This document shows, one piece after another, positions 30,760 to 42,412 of a DNA stretch of 64,000 bases; the stretch's first letter is position 1; every line of letters begins with the position of its first letter. The notes beneath the pieces are model-generated. The model was not told the DNA's origin. It did not search any database and saw only the letters and a list, made by a program, of their open reading frames with translations. Position numbers and translations under genes: made by a program. The stretch is taken from the NCBI GenBank assembly GCA_963854835.1, contig OY978525.1:106896917-106960916 (forward strand). The letters are read 5' to 3'. This stretch comes from Megamerina dolium. Its lineage: Eukaryota > Arthropoda > Insecta > Diptera > Megamerinidae.

Positions 30760-31600
30760 GGTGGTATGTTAATTGCGTCTCGGTGTAGTGTCGTCAGCTG
30801 GATGCATTTTAATACATCTCTTGCTGAAAGAAGGTCAAAATTTATCAATCTCAAAGGGTAGTGTATATTTCGATATTGCACCTCGCCATACAAGTTATTG
30901 CAGTTTGGAGGATAAGATTTACCTTACCATTCACAACACTCACCATGCCTTAGAGGTATGTGCGAAAGAATGCATACGTAGGGGCACCCGTGGTACCAAA
31001 ATATGCATCCTCTCGGACAACCAGGCGGCTCCAAAGTCCCTGGCAAAATTCTCGTTTCAATCGAGGCTGGTTTGGGAATAATTTTAAACTTCTCAATGTC
31101 CTGGCAGCCAAGAAACCTGTCATCCTCATGTGGGTGCCGGGACATGAGGGCCACGAGGGAAACGAAATGGCTGACTTCCTTGCAAAGGAGGGCGCCAGCA
31201 CTCCTTTAACTGGATCAGAGCTCTTCTGCTGGGTTACAAACAGTTTCATAAATAATTTGTTATGTGAAAGGGAGAAAGCGAATCTACTCGACTACTGGAG
31301 AGCGCAAACGGACATGGGGCAGTTGAAGGGAATTATTAATCCAGCATATATTGGGCTATATGGTGTTCTTAACCTCAGCAGAAATTACATAAAGCTCTAC
31401 ACAAAGCTGGACACTGGACACTGTAGACTCAATTACCATATGAAGAAAATAGGTGTGGTAGAAATGGATACCTGTCGACTCTGTCATGCGGAGCACGAAA
31501 CATCAGAACATATTCTATGCAATTGCTCAGCGATGGCAAGACTTGGTAGACTTGGTTATCTAGGTAATGGAATCTTGACTCCAAACACCACATAGGTAAA
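30760..31600 (+). pseudogene. Non-LTR RNase H and zinc-finger end
   Basis: The first part is frameshifted. From ~30960 one frame gives ILSDNQAAPKSL (catalytic Asp), MWVPGHEGHEGNEMADFLAK (RNase H His and final Asp), a linker, and CRLC...H...C (zinc-like end: CRLCHAEHETSEHILCNC). A related 3' end lies at 36.97-37.25 kb. It is 5'-truncated; the RT is missing. Confidence 0.8.
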
Positions 31601-31869
31601 ATCAAGCTCACCGCAATTATAAGATTTATAAATAGTCTAGAATTATTTTAGCTGGGCAATAGGAGCACAACAGATCTTTTAGTTTGCAGTGATTTGATTC
31701 TGATAAGGCTATCGATGATAATTAATTAAATTTTGAAAAAAAAAAATGCAGCTTTAGGAAAAATGGTAAAATATATAAGTATATTATTGGTCTAATTATA
31801 TTCTATTTATTAATAAATGAAACTTTGACAATCATCTTAAAAATATGTCATGATTTTGCCAATAAATTA
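31601..31869. other. 3' tail of RNase H element and A+T-rich DNA
   Basis: GCACAACAGATCTTTTAG near 31665 parallels GCACAATAGATCTTATAG near 37180, so this is the family's 3' untranslated region. Nothing else seen. Confidence 0.45.
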
Positions 31870-32130
31870 ATATACAGGGTTATCAATTTTGTGGTTCCGA
31901 AAGTAAACGTAAATAAAATACACTTCTGCTCCGAATTTCGATCAAATTTTTATTTCAATATAATATTTGGATCTTGCCATTATGTGTGAAATACATACAA
32001 AAAAATCAATCAAAGCACTTCATCCTTGTGAGGTAATTTTCAATGACTCTCCTGCACATATCAGACAATATCTCGGCCATAACTTGACGGATGTTTGTTT
32101 GCAGAGCGTCAAGATTTTGAGGAAAAGCAT
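31870..32130 (-). pseudogene. Mariner-superfamily transposase, C-terminal fragment
   Basis: The minus strand reads LDALQTNIRQVMAEILSDMC and then RRVIENYL, comparable to the end of the transposase at 27-28 kb (LKDNIQREIANIPVEMCARV). Only the last ~45 residues and some flank are left. Confidence 0.6.
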
Positions 32131-32404
32131 TGGCAAAAAAATAAATCCAGCTGTCAATTACGAACTGTGAATGTCAATTTACTAGTTTCTGATAGTTTTC
32201 AGTTCACGTACTTCTTGTAGATTTTCTCATATCGACATTAACAGATGACAGAAATTGATAGTGATAGTAATGTGAGTGAGCAGACCTAATAAAACAGCAA
32301 TCAGCCTTTTAGTTAATCCTCAATACTGCCGTCTTTCAATTTAATATTTTATTCGGATTAAGTTTGCCGTTATTCCGGATTAACGCTGTTGTCTGTTTAG
32401 GCTA
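32131..32404 (-). repeat. MITE family B, partial copy
   Basis: On minus from 32404: TAGCCTAAACAGACAACAGC, then GTTAATCCGG, matching the left terminus and the next ~260 bp of the complete copy at 57001-58053. TAA (the TSD complement of TTA) flanks 32405-32407. The inner end is lost against the mariner fragment at 32130. Confidence 0.75.
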
Positions 32405-32595
32405 TAAGATAGCAAACCTTAAACTAAACATACCTCGGACGACAAGTTCTGTTTGACAGATGTCACAGTGAAACAGTGCTACCACATGCGGATTGTGAAA
32501 GGGTATAACATAGCATAACATAAACAATGATTTTCTCATGGTAAAAAGTTGCTATAAAATTTAAAAATATATACAAACGTTTGTAAAATGTTGTA

Positions 32596-32835
32596 ATGTC
32601 CGTGGAAGCAGCAAGGTGGCGCCTATCACAGATAAGCTGCAGGAGGAGGAGACCGGAAGATTACGTATTGAGGAGAACATTGGCAATGGAAGAGAGTAAA
32701 AGAGGCCCAGGAAGACCACTTCAAACTTGGTGCAACTTAATAAAATCCGATTTGCGTAGCAAAAACGTACACGAGGAGACGACACAGGATCGCACGACCT
32801 GGAAATATCATACAAGGAGATCCGACCCCAAATAG
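32596..32835 (+). pseudogene. Non-LTR RT C-terminal fragment
   Basis: KRGPGRPLQTWCNLIKSDLR, then DRTTWKYHTRRSDPK, ends like BovB/RTE-type proteins (RGRP..W...DL...A.DR..W). About 80 residues, with nothing recognisable upstream. Confidence 0.6.
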
Positions 32836-32859
32836 GAAAAGGCTAGGACAAAGAAGAAA

Positions 32860-33750
32860 TTTGTAAAATGTCGTAAAATGCAGTGTAGGGAGAATTTTTA
32901 CTGTGCAGTAATTTGCTGATATACATTTTTTGTGATTATTTGCCATTGCCATGATATATTGCATGAGAAAATTAGATTGCATTAAGAACACCCTTTGGAT
33001 AATTGCACAAAAATTAATTTATATTTTCAAACAAAGATTAATAATAACGATTACAATGACAAACCCCATTTAAAATGATATCTCTTAATGCTATGCTAAA
33101 AGAACAACTCACATACACACACACACACACTCACTCTAAAACAACAAATTTATGGCATAAACAAATAAACAAATTGAACCATCATCACCAACATCATCAT
33201 TAATAATAATAATAACAATAATAATGTGGCAACAATAACACAAAATATTATTAATAATAATACATACAATATGGATGTACTTAGTAATAAAATGATTAAA
33301 AACATAAAATAGTGAAGATTGAGATGATAAAATGTAATTGTGCATTTAATTAAAAAAATACAAAATACGTATTTGTTTAAAATTAAATGTGTAATTTTTG
33401 TTTTTATTATTCTGCAACATCTAGATATCTACATACATAGTGTAAATGTTATATATGATGATGGTGGTAAATTTATGATAAATAACATTCACCAATGCTG
33501 GTAATGCATGCGTGCAGCAAAACATTCATTCAATGGAAACCGTCAAAGTTAACAGATTATTGTATACATAAGCCTAATCATCAGTAAGTGTGTGTATATT
33601 TTTTGGCACGTTTATCCTTGACCTTTATTTATCATACTTTAATTATTTATTATTATTATTAGGCGTTACAATGCTTTGTTTTCTTTGCTTTTTGTTGGGG
33701 CAATTGAATTGCAATTCACCTTTCTTTCATATTTCATTACACACTTGATC
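32860..33750. other. A+T-rich DNA with (CA)n and AAT-rich tracts
   Basis: (CA)n at 33112-33130 and AAT/ATC-rich simple sequence at 33180-33270. No gene is seen. Confidence 0.55.
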
Positions 33751-35322
33751 TTTTTATACCCTGCATAATGCAATATGCATGGTATATTCATTTCGGTCAG
33801 ATGTTTGTGTCCACTTGAAGGAATCTCCGGAGATATAGACATGGATATATATTCGTGATCAGCGTCGATTAAATTTTCGATTTAACGATGTCCGTCCGTC
33901 CGTCCGTCCGTCCGTCTGTCTGTCACCTGGCTGGTTCGCACGATAACTTGAGTAAATATTGAGCTATTTCGATGAAATTTGGCATAAGTAATCTATGATC
34001 CAAGGGTACGGAGGGGATTGATATTGGGCGTGATCGGTCAATAACCACGCCCACACCAAGCATTCAAAGCGACTAACCTCGAAATTTTCAAAATCTTTAA
34101 CTTGCTATAACTCACATAATATACCACTTGGGACAACAATATTTTGCACATAGAGTTATATTACACTACTATATAACCTCGCCAAAAGTGGGTGAGCCAC
34201 GCCTACTTTCTAGCGTAGCTCCCATACAAAGTGTCTGTAATTCTTTTAAATTGAAACTGCTGTAACTTCTACAATCTTCTGTCTAGAATAACCATAATTG
34301 ACACTTAGATTAACACGGCAGTCAGAAATAATATGGCAGAAAATCAATGTGCCACGCCCACTCCTTTTTGGGTCTCCCATACAAAGTTGCGGAAATTAAA
34401 AAAAATGTTACCGGTTATAACTTGCAAACTATTCAGCGTAGAATAACGAGATTTAAGGTGTGGATTAGTATTGTACGAGCAACTAGGCTTACAGAAAATG
34501 GGCGCACCACGCCCAGTGTTTATCGTAGCACCCATACAAATTTTAAATTGAAACAGCTGTAACTTCGGCAATCTTCTGTCTAGAATAACCATAACTGACA
34601 CTTAAATTAATATCGTAGTCGGCAAAAATCTGGCAGAAAATCAGTGTGCCACGCCCACTCCTTCATGGGTCTCCCATACAAAGTCGAGTGAATTAAACTA
34701 AAATTTTAAGCTCCATAGCTTACAAACCATTTAGCCTAGGACAACGAGACTTAGGGTATGGATTAGTATTGTACGAGCAACTAGGCTCACAGAAAATGGG
34801 CGCACCTCGCCCAGTGTTTATCGTAGCCCCCATACAAATTTTAAATTGAAACAGCTGTAACTTAGGCAATCTTATGTCTACAATAACCATAATTGACATT
34901 CATATCTGGAAATAATCTGGCGAAAAATCAGCGTACCACGCCCACTTCTTATTGGGGCTCCCATACAAAGTTGAGGAAATTAAACAAAAATGTTAACCAC
35001 CATAACTTAGAAACTATTCAACGTAGGACACCAAATTTAAGGTGTGGATTAACATTGAAAAATTAATTGGATTTACTAGAAAGTGGTAAGCCACGCCCAC
35101 TTTTTATATAGCTCCCATACTAAGCCTCGGAATTATCTTAAAATCCTTTTACTTCGTCAAAGTCAACCATATTTCGGGTGTAAATTTGTAGTACATGCAA
35201 AAATTGTTTCTCGAAAAGTGGAAATAAAAGAAAAGTTGGATATTCGAGTAAACTTTTTATATATAAATCTATATATGCAGGGTATAGTTTGGTCGGCCCC
35301 AGCCGACTGTAAGGAGATTTTT
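33751..35322 (-). repeat. GC-box repeat element, copy 2 (inverted, seven units)
   Basis: This is the reverse complement of the element at 28325-30211 with the same ends (TTTTTATACCCTGCATAATG here, and AGTCGGCT-type at the right). It has about seven CCACGCCC-bearing units instead of nine. Identity to copy 1 is very high near the right end. Confidence 0.85.
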
Positions 35323-35506
35323 TTTTTCTCACTTAATTTCAATTGCGGTTAAGTTACAAAAGTGTACTTACTTCAATCATCGACAGTCGATAGATGATGA
35401 AGTGTGCTCATATTTATACGTACAAGTGATTATATTCGCACATGACTGTCATTGTAGGTGTGCACAAGTGGTTTTATCTGTGTGGCTATACCAATTGGGG
35501 GGGATA

Positions 35507-36897
35507 AGGGGTTTTATAAGTTGCAAATTGCAAATGTAAAAACCAAAAGTGAATTTATTAAAAATTATTCATTTATTTAACCGTTTAGTACGGTTACTTG
35601 TGTGATTTACCCAATTTGTATTCGATTTGCATTCGAAAACCCAAATAATTTGCAATTTCGGATAATATTATTGGGAGTATAAATAAGCTCGTGCTGCTCG
35701 TGTTTTCTGGCAGCATATGGATTACGCGTCGGAAGAAACCGACATGTTTTGAGGCTATCCATGAATCAAGCCAGCTTTGGGCCTCTTCGTAAGAATGGAA
35801 GCGCTGTTCTTGTGGGTGCCGCAACATGTGGCCGAGCATTATCATGTTGCAAAATCAATTTGTCGTATCTATCGGCGTATTGCGACCATTTTTGTCGCAA
35901 TGCTTAACTCAAACGCATCAATTGTCGTCGGTACAGATCTCCTATGATCATCTGACCCGATTTCAACAACTCATAATACACCACACCCAGCTGGTCCCAG
36001 CAAATTCAGAGAAACGATGGTTTTTGTCGCAATGCTAGGCTCAAACGCATCAATTGCCATCGATACAGGTCTCTTATGATCATCTGACCTGATTTCAACA
36101 GCTCATAATACACGACACTCAGCTGGTCCCACCAAATACACAGCATGATCTTCTCGCCATGAATATTCGGCTTGGCTGCCGATGATGAGGCATGGCCGGG
36201 GTATCCATATGTTGCTCGACGTTTTGGATTATCGTTATGGACCCACTTTTCAGCGCCAGTCACAATTCAATGCAAAAACTCCTTTCTCTTTTGCCGTTGT
36301 AGCAGTTGTTCATACGTGAAAAAACGATGCTCGACGTCTCTTTGCTTCAGTTCATACGGCATACAATTTCCTACCTCTCGGATCTTAACAATTGCGTTTA
36401 AACGATGGCAAATGATTGGCTGAGTGACTCCCAAGTGTTTTTGTGAGTTCACCTTGTCTTTGTGAGCGATCTTCATCAAACCTCGCCTCCAATTCTTCAT
36501 CCTCAAACTTTGGTGGTGCTCCGGGTCGTTTTTCGTCTTCCAAATCAAGATTGCCACTTTTAAATCCGACAAATCACTTTCGGCGAGTTCATTCAGCTAA
36601 AGCAGCATGGTCACCCTAAACTTCCACTAAAATACGATGACTTTCGGCAGTCTTTTTCTTCATATTGAAGTAATTAAGTAAAACTCCCTGGAAAAACACA
36701 TTATTCGGTACAAAAGTTGACATATTCGGAGCACACAGAAACTATGTTGTTTACACTTCAGCAAAATGACAGATACTGAATAAGAAAGCCTAATAATGAC
36801 ACTTCCAAATTACGGTGTTGCCAGATGAAACAATAAACTAGTAGCAACATCTGTTATCAAATTCGCACCAACTTATTTATACTCCCGAGACTTTTTT
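35507..36897 (-). mobile_element. Mauritiana-like mariner, decayed
   Basis: Read leftward from about 36722: an N-terminus similar to Mos1 (MSTFVPNN, then KKKTAESHRILVE), EKWVHNDNPKRR, YPGHASSSAAKPNIHGEKIM and WWDQLSVVYYELL. Stops and frameshifts are frequent. A 132-bp segment is duplicated in tandem (35889-36020 and 36021-36152). Ends GGGGTTTTATAAGTTG and GGGAGTATAAATAAGTTG (minus) are a possible imperfect terminal repeat. Confidence 0.8.
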
Positions 36898-36929
36898 CAT
36901 ACATTTTCTGAAAGTATAGAATTTTTGAA

Positions 36930-37250
36930 TTGATTTGCTTTGCGATACTAAAAAATATCTATTTATATCTACTTAACCGTAAGGTTCTCTGCAGGTTCTG
37001 CAGGGAAGAGGACGAAACCGCACAACATGTGATAGGAACTTGTTCCGCACTGATGCACAAGAGAAGGAAATACCTGGGAGATTTCATCATACCCGAGGAT
37101 GAACTTAAACTCTGTGAAGTAGGACTAATACTAAAATTCATCGAGGGAACTGGGCTAAGAGACACAATCTAACTCTGCGAAGGGGGCACAATAGATCTTA
37201 TAGGTCGCGGTGCAACATCACCCCAACGATAATAATAATAATAATAATAA
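36930..37250 (+). mobile_element. 3' end of a non-LTR element with (ATA)n tail
   Basis: LCRFCREEDETAQHVIGTCS is the zinc-like C-terminus; the stop and a 3' UTR follow, ending in (ATA)n at 37229-37250. It is related to the fragment at 30.8-31.6 kb. The rest is 5'-truncated, as is usual for target-primed insertion. Confidence 0.75.
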
Positions 37251-38005
37251 CCGTATCATACGTATCATAATGCAATACATTTGTCAGCATACGAGAATAA
37301 TGGTAAGCCCATTATTTATTTGTATATTTATAATTTTACGAAAATTCTAGACAATATGTAGAAAAAATATACCCTTCACGGTGGTGCTCATAACACAATT
37401 GTTTCTTAACTCTATTTTAGCGATTACTGCTTTCTACTATATGGTAGATTTATAACTGTAATTTACGTAGTAATACGCACACAGCTGGTATAGGTTAGGT
37501 TCACTTACCAATGGCAACAAATCGTAGTAAACAAAGTAAAAAAAAAGAAAAATAGAAAAAAAAATTAATAAAATATACAGCTACATATAACAAATATCGA
37601 ATTAGATTCTATTTTGGGCGTTTATGATGGTGATGGAAGTGAACAATTACACACGCTCAGATTGTGTTTATGTATTTCGATGTTTCAATGTCATTGTATG
37701 CATGATTAACTGTTATTGCGCGCAAAAGCGTCCGCCTTAAATACAAGCTTAATTGGAAGACTACGATTGTACTTTTTCGAACGGCTACTGTTTAAGCGCC
37801 ATCATTTTAATGCTGTCATTATGAGTATATATGAGTACCGTAATACCATACATACAAATCCATACGTATATATAATCATTAGACTTGTCCAAATTTTCAG
37901 TATATAATTTTTTTTTTAACTTAATGCTTTTTTTGTTCCTAACCTATGGCGTTACTACCACAGAGAAACTCAACTCGCTTGCTCAACTGGCTCGCATATC
38001 CATTT
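37251..38005. other. A+T-rich intergenic DNA
   Basis: No gene or named repeat recognised. Confidence 0.4.
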
Positions 38006-38009
38006 TTTC

Positions 38010-39370
38010 TGTTATTTCCACAACTTTGTATGGGAGCTAGATTAAGAAGTAGGCGTAGTGCTCTGGTTACTCGTTTTTTAGAAACGACAATATTAAACTT
38101 CATGCTAAAAATGGTTGTTTTAAGCTGAAAACTGCTCAATTTATGGCGGTTTTAACATAAAACCATTTCCTACTCTTTGTATGGGAGCTATATAAAAAAG
38201 TGGGCGTAGCTTGTCTCTTTGTCAGATTATTTCTGAATGTTGTATTAATCTAAGTGTCAATTATAGTTGATCGAGACAGAAGATTGCCGAAATTAAAGCT
38301 GTTTCAATTTAAAAGAAATTCAGTCGTTTTTTATGGAAGCTACTTTAAACAGTGGGCGTGGATGGCCCATTTCCTGTTAGTCTAGTTGCTCTTCCAATAC
38401 AAATCCACATTTTAAATTTGGTTGTTCTATGATGATTAGTTTGTAAGTTCTGACGGTTAAAAATTTTTTCTCTCGACTTTGTATGGGACCCACATAAGGG
38501 AGTGGGCGTGGCTTTCTGATTTTATGCCAGATTATCTCCAATTATCATATTAGTTCATGGTAAGTATCAATTATGGCTGATCTATGCAAAAAGTGCGAAA
38601 GTTATAGTGGTTTAAATTTATAATAAATTCAGCAATTTTGTATGGGAGCTATTATAAAAAGAAGGCGGGGATCACCCATTTTCGGTAGGGTTATGTAAGA
38701 GTGTAACATAATTGTAAGTGTCTACTATTGTCATATATGGGACATTAAGTGAGATATAGCGTATGGGCGTGACAGTTGACCGATCATGCTCAATATCAAT
38801 CCCCTCCGTACTTTTGGGTCATAAAATAGCTGAATATTTGTTCAAGTTATCGTGCGAATCGTGGGGTGCCGTAGCTCAGTGGTTAGTGTGTTCGCATTCT
38901 GATCTGTAGGTCGTGGTTGATGTAGGCCCGGCTGATGAATAACAAATTTAATATCGATAAGATTTTTCATTCGAATGGTACCCACCTGTCGGCAAGCAAT
39001 TGGCAATTCTTCCGACAGTAACAACTTGCCATGAAAAAGCTTCTTAAAGAACTCTGTGACAAAGCTCAGAAAAAGTGATGTCACAAGTGTTCTGCCGTTC
39101 GGAACCGGCTAAAATAAGTAGGTCCCTTCTAATACTGTCCAAATTTAAGACGCACAACAGTAATGGAAGAGAAGCTCGGCCAATTAGCCCTTTGGGGCTT
39201 TAAGTGCCACTTATCTATCTATCTATCTATCGTGCGAACCAGCCAGGTGACAGATAGACGGACGGACGGACATCATTAAAACGAAAATTTAGGCGTCGCC
39301 GATCAGGCGTGGTTACAAACATTTGACCGATATAAATATACCTTCCATATCCTCATGCAGGGTATAAAAA
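38010..39370 (+). repeat. GC-box repeat element, copy 3 (five units), interrupted by SINE
   Basis: Same orientation and right end (ATGCAGGGTATAAAAA) as copy 1; the left end is missing. It has about five ~150-bp units, more diverged than copies 1 and 2. A SINE with target-site duplication splits it at 38861-39229. Confidence 0.8.
38861..39229 (+). mobile_element. tRNA-derived SINE, copy 1
   Basis: The head GGTGCCGTAGCTCAGTGG contains a pol III A box (TAGCTCAGTGG); a damaged B box follows ~50 bp on. The body contains GATGTCACAAGTGTTCTGCC and AAGTAGGTCCCTTCTAATAC, and the tail is (TATC)n. Target duplication: ATCGTGCGAATC (38849-38860) and ATCGTGCGAACC (39229-39240), 11 of 12 identical. Confidence 0.88.
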
Positions 39371-40480
39371 CTGCCAGGCGACGGGCTAGACCAACTAACA
39401 AAGTAACGAGCTTGGTGTGAAGTCACCTAATATAACTTTATGATATTAAAGTTTTGAAAATAATTTGCGGCATATGACGACATCTGATACATTGGGACCA
39501 CACAAGGGAGTATACTTAACTTCCTGGTTGCTATAAGGTAATTTCAGTTGTTTCTACCCATTCATCGCTTGTATTGGGCGTATAACATTTCCTCTAGAGG
39601 TTGTTGCAGAAAAATTTTCAAAATTGCATGGATGTTAAATTTGTTGAAAACGTTGATGTCTATTGTTGTTATTTTCACCTCATCGGGTAGAGTAACTGTT
39701 ACTCGAAATGTACCAACGAATTATTTTTTCTGATGGACCTTAATGTACATTACAAAGTTCGCGAAGTGCTCTATAATATAATATTGATTTTTGAAATATT
39801 ATATATTTCCACAATTTGTAAACACTATTCCGATGTACATACATTTTTGGGACAAGCCTAATGTGTATGAACGCAAGTGTACTCGTATGTATTATTATAT
39901 TAATGTATCGAATATATGAATAATAGCACATATTTTAACAATTGTAATAACAACAACAACAATCATATTATTGGCAAAAGTCAAAAGGGTAAAAAAAGGG
40001 GAAATCAAAAGTAATCATAAAAAGAAAAAGCGTACGTAACTACTATATTTGGCAATTATTGCGATTTTTTCTATTTCTATCTAATTTTTTTCTTGATTAC
40101 CATTGCGGTTTTGTAAGTATGTAATTTCGAATTTTCGAGCAATAGAAAGGTTCAATCACATGGTGCGTGAATAGTGAATAGTAAGCCTAACAAAAAGTTT
40201 CACCTTGAAACGAATAATGATAGTTACATTTTCAATAAGTAGTAGTTGGTACAATACATATACGAAAAAAAAAAAAATACTTCATATCTTCATTAATATA
40301 ATATTTTAGGAATTTCATCAAACACTTGAAATAAATTAACCAAATACACGAAGCACTTGTGGTTATAAAGAGAATCACTTCAATGATATGATTTGACAAA
40401 AATTTGAATTGCCAAATTATTGTTGTTAACTGCTTATCAGTTAATTATATATATACAAAAAATGGTAAAAGAAAATGATG

Positions 40481-40521
<41 letters not shown>

Positions 40522-41140
40522 AAATGTTTTGAAGGGAATGTTTTTAAAGTAATGTTTTTTACTTTCGAACTGAAATAAATAGCAAATAATTGTCTCAATT
40601 ATCAGAATTTTAGCTTTATCATTAATATTTTGAATTATAATCATATATAAATTTATATTTTATAATTTTAATTTTAAATAATTTTATAAGATGTCGTTAT
40701 TTAAGTTTTTTGGTCCAATTTTCGGGTACACTCCCTCTAGAACCATACCAATACGAAAGTTAACTCCCAAAAAATCGAATGTCGCTGTATCATTATCTCA
40801 GGTGGAAAAGACAGCATAGGACAGTACCATTTTGTGAAATAATTTATTTACTGATATTTTGGATAAATTTAATATTCAGAATTTTTTATAGATAAGTAGT
40901 ACTTTAAAAAATTGGAGTTATGGAGCTACAACTCTAAGTTTTTGAGTTCACCAGGTGAAATATAGTACTCGCCGATATATTAAAAAACCTATTTGGGATT
41001 TTTCCATTTTGGATGTTTTTTTAATAGTAATCAGATTCACCCGATTTGACACTTCTTTTTGAAAACTAAATAAATTGAAGAAAACTAAGATTTTTTTTTA
41101 AACTTCGCGTCTTAGAAAGAACTCTGTATTAGAAAGAACA
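39371..41140. other. A+T-rich DNA with (GA)n microsatellite
   Basis: (AG)n at 40484-40517 and CAA-rich simple sequence near 39950. No exon or repeat family is recognised. Confidence 0.5.
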
Positions 41141-41149
41141 AATATTATG

Positions 41150-41760
41150 GAACATTTGTGGAACAAGATTTCATTAATGTGGCTGACTCGACTGACTTTA
41201 CAGTAGCTCATTCTATCAACCCAATCGTTGCAGGCTCTTGCTAACGATTTCTGGCTCTATCTCGCGAATGGCTCGGATGTTATTCACCTTTGTCCACTAA
41301 ATACCTAACTTTTATGCCATATCCCAAAAATTTTATCGGGGTAAATTCGTAACTCATTGAGTCAGTTGATAATACGATTTTCGAATATGTACCAATCTTT
41401 TCATGATCGCCCAAGCCCATGCATTCAATTTTAGAGCACAACAAGTCGGTTGTTGTTATTGTTGTTGTAGCGGCAAAAATACCGAAATGCTTTGTTTTGT
41501 TCCCGTACAAAGCATTTCCGTATTCTGATTAGGTGAATGGACCTTAGTCGACCACATGGTCGAGTGCTTCCGAGACGTAGACCCGTCCATTCTTGGGAAG
41601 CTTTTTCGGAAGCATTTTCGAAAATATTGACGAAGTCTGCCACTTTACAACAATTACGAAAGAGTGTCCTGTTCCCAGATGCGACGATTCTATTTATTAA
41701 CATAGCTGCCGAGTTTAAAATGTGTCTTTTCAGAAATGAGGCCCAACCTTAGAAACGATA
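41150..41760. repeat. Unclassified dispersed-repeat-like segment with hairpin
   Basis: More G+C than its flanks. GTTGTTGTAGCGGC at about 41461-41474 is followed by an 11-bp perfect hairpin, GAAATGCTTTG (41484-41494) against CAAAGCATTTC (41508-41518), and then CTGA-T at 41525-41529. GTTGTTGTAGC plus hairpin recalls a repeat common in tephritid DNA. No intact frame. Confidence 0.35.
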
Positions 41761-41823
41761 ATGAAGCGGATATTCGTTTGTCGCCCGCGAATAATCTGAT
41801 ATCTTTGTGCGAAATTGAGATCG

Positions 41824-42190
41824 ATTCACCAGTCGATATTCCTCACAACCGTTCCGACAAGAATGCCAGACGAGCCTTGTAAAAAATAAAAAAATAAAAA
41901 AATTAAAAAATTAAAAAATAAAAATAAAAAATATGTGGCACTTATAAGCCCCGAATGGCTCTTTGGCGGAGCTACTCTTTCAGTACTGCGGTGCGTGTTA
42001 AATTTTGGACAATATTCACCAGTCGACATTCTTCACAACCGTTCTTACAAGAACGCCAGACGAGCTTTGTAAAAAATAAAAAACAAAAAAATTAAAATAA
42101 AAAATATGTGGCACTTATAAGCCCCGAATGGCTCTTTGGCTGAGCTACTCTTTCAGTACTGTGGTGCGTGTTAAATTTTGGACAATATTA
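41824..42190. repeat. 190-bp tandem duplication including SINE 3' end
   Basis: Unit 1 (41824-42013) and unit 2 (42014-42190) both run ATTCACCAGTCGA, then ACAACCGTTC, an A-rich tract, ATGTGGCACTTATAAGCCCC and the SINE 3' region. The copied unit therefore contains host flank plus the last ~110 bp of the SINE. Confidence 0.8.
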
Positions 42191-42412
42191 GAAGCGACCT
42201 ACTTATTTTAGCCAGTTCCGAACGGCAGAACCCTTGTGACATCACTTTTTCGCAGCTTTGTCACACAGTTCCCTTCCATGGCAAATAGTTACTGCTGGAA
42301 GAATTGCCAATTGCTTGTCTTCTCGATGTTAAATTTATGCTTCACCCGGCGATTGAACCCACGACCTACAGATCTGACGAGCAACGCACTAACTATTGAG
42401 CTACAGCACCCA
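42071..42412 (-). mobile_element. tRNA-derived SINE, copy 2
   Basis: Minus strand; the A box reads TAGCTCAATAG and the B box GGTTCAATC. Body and 3' end match copy 1. The tail is A/T-rich at the left. Confidence 0.85.

Noticed and set aside
38861..38935. A genuine tRNA gene at the SINE head
   Set aside because: No acceptor or anticodon stem can be completed, the same head recurs in five other copies with a shared body, and target duplications flank it.
40484..40517. (GA)n tracts (also 59344-59368 and 63840-63863) as GAGA-factor/Polycomb response elements
   Set aside because: Pure dinucleotide runs in A+T-rich DNA without accompanying PRE-type motifs; a microsatellite is the simpler reading.
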